Made by a program: the position numbers and the translations under genes
Source of the DNA: Chloroflexota bacterium
GTDB taxonomy: Bacteria > Chloroflexota > UBA6077 > CF-72
NCBI GenBank assembly: GCA_019242065.1
Contig: JAFAWJ010000313.1
Coordinates: 1-5,628 of the forward strand
Reading direction: 5' to 3'
Length of the DNA stretch: 5,628 nucleotides
Notes under the pieces: model-generated
Told to the model about the DNA's origin: nothing
Seen by the model: the letters and a program-made list of their open reading frames with translations, nothing else
Databases searched by the model: none
Part shown: positions 1 to 5,144 of the stretch, in pieces
How the letters are laid out: each line of letters begins with the position of its first letter
Numbering within the stretch: position 1 is the first letter of the stretch

Positions 1-521
1 TACTGCTGTTCGGCTTCGGCGCGCTCGGCCAGGTGCGTCTGGACCGTCACGTCGCCAAACTGCACGCGCACGCTGGTGACCGCCGCGTCGCCGGGCAACG
101 GAAAACGATAGATCGCCTCGACGACCCGCTCGCATTCCAACCGTGAGTAGCTGAAGAGCTGCACCAGGCGCAGGTGCGCGAGTGGACCGACGATGCTCCC
201 CGAGAGCGTCGTCTGGCGCAGCGGCACGAAGCCCTCGGGTACGCCGTGGCGAGGATCGGGCACCACCAGTACACACGCGCCGTTGTGGCGGCGGGCGTTG
301 TCGAACATGCCCGTGTCGAAGACCGGGCCATCGCGTGAGCCGTTCATCACCGCCGGCACCTGGCCCAGCACCGCCGCCAGCAGACGCAGCGTCGCCGGAT
401 GGGGTCGCTCGACTTTGCCCGTCTCGATCTTTTTGATGGCTTCGATCGAGACGCCCGAGGCGTTGGCGAGCTCGTTCTGGGACAGACCGGCGGCGGTGCG
501 CAGGTCCTTGAGGGTTGGCAT
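1..521 (-). CDS. XRE-family helix-turn-helix protein fused to a VIT domain (partial, C-terminus beyond window)
   Basis: Reading the minus strand from ATG at 521 gives 173 residues with no stop before the window edge. Residues 4-54 match the XRE/HTH_3 fold: LKDLRTAAGLSQ, then NELANASGVSIEAIKKIETG as the helix-turn-helix, then a closing helix (TLRLLAAVLG). After a linker of about 40 residues, residues about 97-173 match the VIT (vault/inter-alpha-trypsin) domain: FVPLRQTTLSGSI, the hallmark YRFPLPGDAAV at 138-148, VQFGDV, then LAERAEAEQQ. The next codon begins TA, which fits the tyrosine usual there in VIT domains (a stop cannot be excluded). VIT domains normally precede a von Willebrand A domain, so one is expected outside the window (inference). 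No signal peptide or membrane segment is seen, so the protein is probably cytoplasmic. AAGGAG (plus-strand 537-542) lies 15 bases before ATG, rather far, but no other in-frame start lies between. It is divergent from the MetE-like operon, so it may regulate itself or that operon. Confidence 0.85.
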   Translation of the reverse strand, partial: MPTLKDLRTAAGLSQNELANASGVSIEAIKKIETGKVERPHPATLRLLAAVLGQVPAVMNGSRDGPVFDTGMFDNARRHNGACVLVVPDPRHGVPEGFVPLRQTTLSGSIVGPLAHLRLVQLFSYSRLECERVVEAIYRFPLPGDAAVTSVRVQFGDVTVQTHLAERAEAEQQ

Positions 522-546
522 AGGGTGGGTGGTGGCTCCTTTGTGT

Positions 547-564
547 GAGCCGAGTATGCGGCTC
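547..564. repeat. Inverted repeat GAGCCG-N6-CGGCTC, candidate operator
   Basis: Two perfect 6-base arms flank the spacer AGTATG, whose complement CATACT is the candidate -10 box of the HTH-VIT gene. The symmetry suits a dimeric HTH regulator. Arms of this length also arise by chance in GC-rich DNA, so the operator role is inferred. Confidence 0.4.
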
Positions 565-582
565 GCCGCGGACGCGCGTCAG
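553..582 (-). promoter_or_regulatory. Candidate sigma70-type promoter of the HTH-VIT gene
   Basis: On the minus strand CTGACG (577-582) resembles the -35 box TTGACA (4 of 6) and CATACT (553-558) resembles the -10 box TATAAT (4 of 6), with an 18-base spacer. Transcription would start near 546, giving a leader of about 25 bases that contains the AAGGAG ribosome site. Both boxes sit in the spacers of inverted repeats, as expected for a repressible promoter. This is assigned by eye only. Confidence 0.4.
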
Positions 583-588
583 CGTCCG
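569..588. repeat. Inverted repeat CGGACGC-N6-GCGTCCG, candidate operator
   Basis: Two perfect 7-base arms flank GCGTCA, whose complement TGACGC overlaps the candidate -35 box of the minus-strand gene. Its centre is 23 bases from the centre of the repeat at 547-564, about two helical turns, so proteins on the two sites would lie on nearly the same face of the DNA. The arm sequences differ from those of the first repeat, which argues against two identical operators. Confidence 0.35.
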
Positions 589-615
589 ACTGGTGTCTGT
601 TCGGGGTCTAGCGTC

Positions 616-621
616 TAGGAT
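616..621 (+). promoter_or_regulatory. Possible -10 box of the MetE-like operon
   Basis: TAGGAT fits the TAnnnT form of a -10 box and would place the transcript start near 628, about 13 bases before the ribosome-binding site of the MetE-like gene. No convincing -35 box lies 16-18 bases upstream. A short direct repeat (GTCTAG at 606-611 and 613-618) overlaps it. Weak evidence. Confidence 0.2.
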
Positions 622-640
622 TGACGTTGAGAAACGCCTC

Positions 641-656
641 GGGAGGCCCGCACTTG
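641..656 (+). promoter_or_regulatory. Ribosome-binding site deciding a TTG start
   Basis: GGGAGG at 641-646 lies 7 bases before TTG at 654, an ideal spacing. The frame is open further up, with TTG at 621 and 627, but neither has a good site in front. Starting at 654 gives MRHSETRILTTHAGSLPRP, which matches the usual beginning of this family. The longer starts would add 9-11 residues containing the ribosome-site codons themselves. Confidence 0.75.
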
Positions 657-1853
657 CGACACAGCGAAACGCGCATCCTGACCACGCACGCAGGGTCGTT
701 GCCGCGTCCCGACGACCTGGTGACTTTGAACGCGGAGCTGGCCGACGGTCAGGCCGACGTAGTCCTGCACCGCGAGCGCCTGCGGAGCGCCGTCGCGGAG
801 GTCGTCGAGCGACAGGCGGACCTCGGCATCGACGTTGTCAACGACGGTGAGTACGGCAAATCGATGCGCAGCCGGATCGAGTACGGCTCCTGGCTGAGTT
901 ATCTGATGCAGCGTCTTACCGGCTGGGATACACCGGCTGAGCCGGCCGCCGCGGCGGCTCCAGCTGCAACCGTCAAGCCGCGTACGTTCTATCAGCGCCG
1001 TGACCGGCAGGCCTTTCCGGAGGTCTACGCCGACATCGACAAGGAGATGTACGCCGGCCGGCCGCGACCGATGGGTCGCGAGATCACCAGTCCCGTCACG
1101 TACCGTGGCGGCGACGCGCTGAAGGCGGATATCGACAACCTGCGTGCGGCGCTACAGCGGACTCCGAATGCCGAGGCGTTCATGACCGCCGTCGCTCCGG
1201 GCAGCTTTGGGCGCGAGCAGAACCGCTACTACGCCTCCCAGGAGGAATTCCTCTTCGCCATCGCGGATGCCATGCGCACCGAGTACCGCGCGATCGTGGA
1301 CGCCGGTTTCGTCCTCCAGATCGACGATCCGGGCATGGCCGAGAACTGGGACGCGATGGACCCGTCTGTCACCGTCGAGCAGTATCGCGAGTACGCGCGG
1401 CTGTGTATCGCCGCGCTGAATCATGGGCTGGAGGGCATTCCGGAGGACCGCGTCCGCTACCACATGTGCTGGGGCAGCTGGCACGGACCGCACCTCACCG
1501 ACATTCCACTACGTGACATCCTGGACGTACTGCTGACGGTTCGAGCCGAAGCCTTCTCCGTCGAAGCCGGTAACGTGCGGCACGAGCACGAGTGGAAGGT
1601 GTGGCGCGACGTGGCGCTGCCGGAGGGCAAGGTCCTCATTCCAGGCGTCGTGTCGCACTCCACCAACGTCGTCGAACATCCGGAGGTCGTTGCCGACCGC
1701 ATCATCCAGTACGCGCAGGTGGTCGGACGCGAGAACGTCATCGCCGGTACTGACTGTGGCCTGGGCGGACGCATCCACCAGTCGCTGGCGTGGGCCAAGC
1801 TCGAAGTGCTGGCCCAGGGTGCGGAGCTCGCCTCGCGCCAGCTCTGGAGCTAA
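654..1853 (+). CDS. Cobalamin-independent methionine synthase II family protein (MetE C-terminal-like zinc methyl/thiol transferase)
   Basis: From TTG at 654 the product is 399 residues, about the size of the catalytic half of MetE and lacking the N-terminal MetE domain. The N-terminus reads ILTTHAGSLPRP, typical of the family. The four zinc ligands of MetE have clear counterparts: His270 and Cys272 (HMCWG), Glu304 (SVEAGN) and Cys368 (TDCGLG). In this fold zinc activates a thiol for alkyl transfer. Members include methionine synthases, methyltransferases feeding thiols or folate, and epoxyalkane:coenzyme M transferase, so the substrate is unknown. A Thr/Pro/Ala-rich stretch at about 93-109 looks like a flexible insert. 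The gene is first in the plus-strand run; its TAA lies 24 bases before the SDR, suggesting cotranscription. Assignment to the fold is secure; assignment as true methionine synthase is doubtful without the N-terminal domain and with degradation-type neighbours. Confidence 0.88.
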   Translation: MRHSETRILTTHAGSLPRPDDLVTLNAELADGQADVVLHRERLRSAVAEVVERQADLGIDVVNDGEYGKSMRSRIEYGSWLSYLMQRLTGWDTPAEPAAAAAPAATVKPRTFYQRRDRQAFPEVYADIDKEMYAGRPRPMGREITSPVTYRGGDALKADIDNLRAALQRTPNAEAFMTAVAPGSFGREQNRYYASQEEFLFAIADAMRTEYRAIVDAGFVLQIDDPGMAENWDAMDPSVTVEQYREYARLCIAALNHGLEGIPEDRVRYHMCWGSWHGPHLTDIPLRDILDVLLTVRAEAFSVEAGNVRHEHEWKVWRDVALPEGKVLIPGVVSHSTNVVEHPEVVADRIIQYAQVVGRENVIAGTDCGLGGRIHQSLAWAKLEVLAQGAELASRQLWS

Positions 1854-1877
1854 CCAACCGTTTAAACTGCACCGACA

Positions 1878-2654
1878 ATGACCGTCCTCGACAGTTTTCG
1901 CCTCGACGGAAAAGTGGCGCTCGTCACCGGCGGCAGCCGTGGCCTCGGGCTCCAGATCGCCGAAGGCCTCGGCGAGGCGGGCGCCGCGGTGGCGATCACC
2001 GCTCGCCGCGAACCGGGGCTGATCGAAGCGACCCATACGCTCAGCGCCAAAGGGATTACGGCGATGTCCACCACGTGTGACATCTCCCACAAGGACGAGG
2101 TCGAGGCCGCCGTCCAGCAGGTCCTCGACCGGTTCCAGTACATCGACATCCTGGTCAACAATGCGGGCGCCACATGGGGAGCGCCCTTCGAGGAGCTGCC
2201 CTTCGACGCCTGGGACAAGGTCGTCCGGACCAATGTCGACGGTACGTATTTCGTCAGCCGCGCCGTGGGCTTGCACATGATCGAGCGCGGCGCGGGCGGG
2301 CGCATCATCAACATCGCCTCGGTGGCCGGCTTGCGGGGCAGCGATCCGCGGGTGATGCCCACCCTGCCGTACAACACCAGCAAGGGCGCGGTGGTCAACT
2401 TCACCCGCGCGCTGGCGGCCACGCTGGCGGCGCACAACATCACCGTGAACTGCATCTGTCCGGGCTTCTTTCCGACCAGGATGTCGGCCGGCGTGCTGAG
2501 TCATCACGGCGATGAGATCGCCAGCGCCACGCCGCTGCGGAGGCTTGGTGGCGAGCACGATCTGCAAGGCATCGCCGTACTGTTTGCCTCCGACGCTTCG
2601 GCGTTTATCACCGGCCAGGTCATCGCCGTCGACGGCGGCGCCACCGCCATATAG
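1878..2654 (+). CDS. SDR family NAD(P)-dependent oxidoreductase
   Basis: 258 residues, the classical SDR length. The cofactor motif TGGSRGLG is at 17-24, CDIS at 67-70 for adenine contact, NNAG at 94-97, and the catalytic set is Asn119, Ser148, Tyr165 and Lys169 (YNTSK); CPGFFPT follows at 194-200 and the C-terminus has the usual ITGQVIAVDGG. Arg21 in the glycine motif and Arg43-Arg44 after the second strand favour NADP(H) (inference). Closest in style to the gluconate 5-dehydrogenase/FabG-like group, which interconverts alcohols and ketones, including beta-hydroxyacyl substrates. Directly followed by an acyl-CoA dehydrogenase, it may act on a hydroxyacyl intermediate or a side-chain alcohol. 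The ATG has no clear Shine-Dalgarno site; TAAACT (1863-1868) inside the palindrome GTTTAAAC is a faint -10-like box just upstream, but the 24-base gap to the previous gene favours operon expression. Confidence 0.92.
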   Translation: MTVLDSFRLDGKVALVTGGSRGLGLQIAEGLGEAGAAVAITARREPGLIEATHTLSAKGITAMSTTCDISHKDEVEAAVQQVLDRFQYIDILVNNAGATWGAPFEELPFDAWDKVVRTNVDGTYFVSRAVGLHMIERGAGGRIINIASVAGLRGSDPRVMPTLPYNTSKGAVVNFTRALAATLAAHNITVNCICPGFFPTRMSAGVLSHHGDEIASATPLRRLGGEHDLQGIAVLFASDASAFITGQVIAVDGGATAI

Positions 2655-2672
2655 AGGAGCTCGAGAGCACCG

Positions 2673-3833
2673 ATGGTTGACTTCGATCTGACACAGGAAC
2701 AGAAGGACCTGCGCGACCTGGTCCATGAATTCGCTCGAGACGTCGTGCGGCCGGCCGCGCCCGAGTACGACGAATCCGAAGAAACGCCCTGGCCGATCAT
2801 GAATCAGGCCCATGCGCTGGGCCTGGACACCTATGCGTATCCCGAAGAATACGGCGGCGGCGGTGTGAGCGACCTGGTCACCCAGATGGTCGTCACTGAA
2901 GAGCTGAGCTGGGGTTGCGCGGGTATGGCCATCGCGATCACCGGCAGCAGCCTGTGCGCGACGGCCATTGACCAGTGCGGTACGCCGGAGCAGAAGGCCC
3001 GCTATATGCCGATGTTCTGCGATTCGTCGCGCGTGGTGCTCGGCGCGATGGCGCTGACCGAGCCCGAAGCTGGGTCCGACGTTTCAGCGTTGCGGACGAC
3101 GGCCAAACGCGTCGAGGGCGGCTTCGTCCTGAATGGCACGAAGCGGTTCATTACCAATGGCGGGATTTCGGATGTCCATGTAATTTTTGCGACCACCGAC
3201 GCGACGGCCGGTTGGGCGGGTATCCAGGCGTTCGTGGTGGACAAGGGCAATCCGGGACTGAAGTCCGGCAAGAAGGAACGCAAGATGGGCGTGCGCGCGT
3301 CGCACACCGGCGAAGTCATCCTGGAGGATTGTTTCGTGCCGACCGAGAATCTGCTCGGCGGTGAACGCGGACAGGGTGGGGTCGGCGTGCTGAAGACGCT
3401 GGAGCGGACCCGGCCTGGCATCGGAGCTGGCGCGCTGGGCATTGCCCGCGCGGCGCACGAATATGCGCTGGAGTACGCGCTGCAGCGCAAGACGTTCGGC
3501 AAGCCCATCGCCGCTCACCAGGCCATCGCCTTCAAACTGGCCGACATGGCCACCGAGATCGAAGCGGTGCGACTCCTGGTCTGGAAGGCGGCCTGGACCG
3601 CCGACCAGAACCGCCCCTTCGCCCGCGCGGCCAGCATGGCCAAACTGAAAGCCGGGGACGTGGCGATGCGCGTCACCGAAGACGCCATCCAGGTCCTGGG
3701 CGGCTACGGCTACATCCGCGATTTCCCCGTAGAAAAGTGGCACCGCGACGCCAAGATCTACCAGATCTGGGAAGGCACCGCCGAAATCCAGCGCCTGGTC
3801 ATCGCCCGCGAGCTCACTGGAAGGGCGCTTTGA
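2673..3833 (+). CDS. Acyl-CoA dehydrogenase family protein
   Basis: 386 residues, full length for the family. It is an FAD enzyme that introduces an alpha-beta double bond into an acyl-CoA and passes electrons to electron-transfer flavoprotein. Seen in order: the N-terminal helical domain (DFDLTQEQKDLRDLV), PEEYGGGG at 57-64, signature AMALTEPEAGSD at 125-136, the FAD-contact stretch FITNGG at 159-164, KMGVRAS at 204-210, RKTFGKPI at 272-279, QVLGGYGYIRD at 340-350, and the catalytic base Glu367 in IWEGTAEIQR, the position used by short- and medium-chain enzymes. Chain-length or branched-chain specificity cannot be read. The start is supported by GAGGAG at 2654-2659, overlapping the SDR stop codon, 13 bases upstream, or by a nearer GAGAG. 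The 18-base gap from the SDR supports one operon. No electron-transfer flavoprotein or thiolase gene is in view. Confidence 0.95.
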   Translation: MVDFDLTQEQKDLRDLVHEFARDVVRPAAPEYDESEETPWPIMNQAHALGLDTYAYPEEYGGGGVSDLVTQMVVTEELSWGCAGMAIAITGSSLCATAIDQCGTPEQKARYMPMFCDSSRVVLGAMALTEPEAGSDVSALRTTAKRVEGGFVLNGTKRFITNGGISDVHVIFATTDATAGWAGIQAFVVDKGNPGLKSGKKERKMGVRASHTGEVILEDCFVPTENLLGGERGQGGVGVLKTLERTRPGIGAGALGIARAAHEYALEYALQRKTFGKPIAAHQAIAFKLADMATEIEAVRLLVWKAAWTADQNRPFARAASMAKLKAGDVAMRVTEDAIQVLGGYGYIRDFPVEKWHRDAKIYQIWEGTAEIQRLVIARELTGRAL

Positions 3834-3839
3834 CGCGAG

Positions 3840-3872
3840 TTGCCGCCAACGCGTGACCGGTACGATGGCGGC
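3840..3872 (+). promoter_or_regulatory. Candidate promoter for a leaderless transcript of the 55-residue gene
   Basis: TACGAT at 3861-3866 fits the -10 form TAnnnT and ends 6 bases before the ATG at 3873, the spacing of leaderless genes in several high-GC phyla. TTGCCG at 3840-3845 could serve as a poor -35 box with a 15-base spacer. The ATG has no Shine-Dalgarno site at usable distance, in keeping with this. Alternatively the gene is simply read through from upstream. Confidence 0.3.
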
Positions 3873-3873
3873 A
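3841..3873. repeat. Inverted repeat TGCCGCCA-N17-TGGCGGCA over a start codon
   Basis: Perfect 8-base arms at 3841-3848 and 3866-3873. The right arm includes the A of the ATG of the following gene and the last base of the -10-like box. In RNA it could fold and cover the start; in DNA it could be an operator. The 17-base loop contains the small palindromes ACGCGT and ACCGGT. The role is unknown. Confidence 0.4.
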
Positions 3874-4040
3874 TGCCTGATCAAGTAGTGACCCGTCACC
3901 TGGAAAACGCGCAGGAGATCATCAACGATGCCATGGCGCGCGACGAGAGCGGCGACTACCGCGACACCATTCGGCTCCTGGCCGATGCCCTGAAGATCGT
4001 CATCGAAGCCGTGGCGCGCCAGAACGAGCGCACCGGCTAG
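3873..4040 (+). CDS. Small helical protein of unknown function (55 residues)
   Basis: Not recognised. From ATG at 3873 it encodes 55 residues, charged and probably all alpha-helical, with no signal peptide, membrane segment, cysteines or metal motif. The pattern of residues 9-50 (HLENAQEIINDAM, then DESGDYRDTIRLLADALKIVIEAV) resembles a helical hairpin of the MIT or TPR type, where alanine-rich heptads and a G-[DN]-Y turn join two helices; this likeness is by eye and tentative. The frame is open up to TTG at 3840, but those extra codons hold the inverted repeat and look non-coding. The alternative GTG at 3888 would drop five residues. It lies 39 bases after the acyl-CoA dehydrogenase and 29 before the Gfo/Idh gene, so cotranscription is possible. 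Support for coding: G/C at most third positions and a well-packed gene order. Confidence 0.62.
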   Translation: MPDQVVTRHLENAQEIINDAMARDESGDYRDTIRLLADALKIVIEAVARQNERTG

Positions 4041-4069
4041 GTCCCAGGCCGAAGCCGCGGACACCGAGT

Positions 4070-5032
4070 ATGGTGCGGATCGCTCAAGTTGGAACTGGCC
4101 ACGGGCATGCGCTCGGCAAGTGGCGGGCGTTGTGCGCGAATGCGGATGTCGAGGCGGTCGGGATCTACGAGTCCGAATCGTTTTCGCGCAACCGCCCGGA
4201 GTCGTTCGATGGGGCGCGCTGGTTTCCATCACTGGCCGCCATTTTCGACGATCCGACGATTGACGCGGTCGCCGTCGAGGTGCGCAATCACGCCAGCTTG
4301 CCACTTGCCGCGCAGGCCGTTGCGGCCAGCAAGCATGTGTGGTTCGACAAACCCGCCGGTGATGATTGGCCCGGCTTTGTCGAGCTCATGCGCCAGGCGG
4401 CGGAGCGGCGGCTGCACGTGCAGATGGGCTACATGTTCCGCTACAGCCCCGGGTTCGAGCAGGTCACCTCGATGGCGCGGAGTGGCGAGCTGGGTGAGGT
4501 GTTCGCCGTGCGCGCGCATATGTCCACCAACGTTGGTCTCGCCGAACGGCGCGAGCAGAGCCGGCACCTCGGCGGCATCCTGTACGACCTCGGCGGACAC
4601 ATGCTGGACCAGATGGTCTGGCTGTTGGGCGAGCCGGTGCGGGTGTCGACGACGTTGCGGAACGATGCCACGCCGCACTTGCCGGAGTATGCGGACAACA
4701 CCGTGTGCGTCCTGGAGTTTCCACATGCGCTGGCGGTGCTCGATATCGCAGCAATGGAGGCGCGGCCCGCGGCGCGGCGCTTCGAGGTGTATGGGGCACA
4801 CGGGAGCGCGGTGCTGCAGCCGTTCGATCCGGTGCGTACGTTGCGGGTGGCGCGGGATGACAGTGAAAGAGTTGAGAACCTGGAGCCCGTCGAGCGTCAA
4901 ACGCTGTACGAGCGCGAGCTCGCGGCCTTCGTCGGCGTCCTGCGCGGCGAGCGCGCGCCAGATCGCCCGGCGGAGCACGACCTGATCGTCCAGCGCACGC
5001 TTCTTCGGTCTACGGGACGACTGTCCGACTGA
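4070..5032 (+). CDS. Gfo/Idh/MocA family oxidoreductase
   Basis: 320 residues, slightly short for the family (usually about 330-380). The family uses NAD(P) to oxidise or reduce hydroxyl groups of sugars, inositols and related compounds. The N-terminal Rossmann fold starts VRIAQVGTGHGHA, giving GTGHGH at 8-13 (last glycine replaced by histidine, a tolerated variant). The second strand ends in GIYE; acidic Glu34 favours NAD. The substrate-lysine motif is DKP at 93-95 in place of the usual EKP. GYMFRYSP is at 120-127, and the catalytic stretch GGILYDLGGHMLD at 168-180 contains Asp173 and His177. The substrate is not predictable. The ATG at 4070 has no strong Shine-Dalgarno site but gives the expected N-terminus; GTG at 4073 is the only close alternative. 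A second family member follows after 112 bases, which suggests a shared pathway or a tandem duplication. Confidence 0.9.
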   Translation: MVRIAQVGTGHGHALGKWRALCANADVEAVGIYESESFSRNRPESFDGARWFPSLAAIFDDPTIDAVAVEVRNHASLPLAAQAVAASKHVWFDKPAGDDWPGFVELMRQAAERRLHVQMGYMFRYSPGFEQVTSMARSGELGEVFAVRAHMSTNVGLAERREQSRHLGGILYDLGGHMLDQMVWLLGEPVRVSTTLRNDATPHLPEYADNTVCVLEFPHALAVLDIAAMEARPAARRFEVYGAHGSAVLQPFDPVRTLRVARDDSERVENLEPVERQTLYERELAAFVGVLRGERAPDRPAEHDLIVQRTLLRSTGRLSD

Positions 5033-5144
5033 AACGTGACTGACGGCGGGCGTCTCCACCAACTGGGTCCCCTCTGGGGAAAAAGTCTTACAACTGAGCC
5101 AGCGACTCCGCCATCTCGTTGCCCCCGACCGGGGGATTGCCTTT
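5033..5144 (+). other. Spacer with two short hairpins before the second Gfo/Idh gene
   Basis: CCCC-TCT-GGGG (5069-5079) is followed by AAAAA, not by T residues, so it is not a plus-strand terminator. CCCCC-GACC-GGGGG (5122-5135) includes in its right arm the GGGGGA ribosome site of the next gene. The frame of that gene stays open back to 5040, just after an in-frame TGA (5037-5039), but contains no ATG, GTG or TTG there, only CTG (5040, 5094), and includes the rare codons TTA and ATA. Part of the spacer may therefore be decayed coding sequence. Confidence 0.45.

Noticed and set aside
193..618. Plus-strand open frame (141 codons) across the HTH-VIT gene and the intergenic region
   Set aside because: The minus strand has the HTH and VIT motifs in a continuous frame; the plus-strand product has no recognisable feature.
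933..960. GC-rich palindromes within the MetE-like gene, including GAGCCG...CGGCTC arms equal to those of the promoter repeat
   Set aside because: They fall in codons for a Pro/Ala-rich stretch (GCC/GCG/CCG), where such symmetry is expected by chance; the spacer is 10 rather than 6 bases.
1860..1867. GTTTAAAC palindrome before the SDR gene
   Set aside because: A single 8-base AT-centred palindrome in a 24-base intergenic gap, without further symmetry; only a faint -10-like box could be argued.
1509..2813. Long minus-strand open frame (434 codons) opposite the MetE-like, SDR and acyl-CoA dehydrogenase genes
   Set aside because: It spans three well-supported plus-strand genes and their boundaries; its sequence has no recognisable domain. 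Long antisense frames are expected opposite GC-rich genes with strong third-position bias.
3084..4304. Minus-strand open frame (406 codons) opposite the acyl-CoA dehydrogenase, small gene and Gfo/Idh gene
   Set aside because: It overlaps three plus-strand genes, has no domain or ribosome site, and is explained by codon bias.
5069..5085. Hairpin CCCC-TCT-GGGG with an A run as a terminator after the first Gfo/Idh gene
   Set aside because: The stem is only 4 bases and is followed by A residues on the plus strand; on the minus strand the T run precedes the stem, so neither orientation gives an intrinsic terminator.
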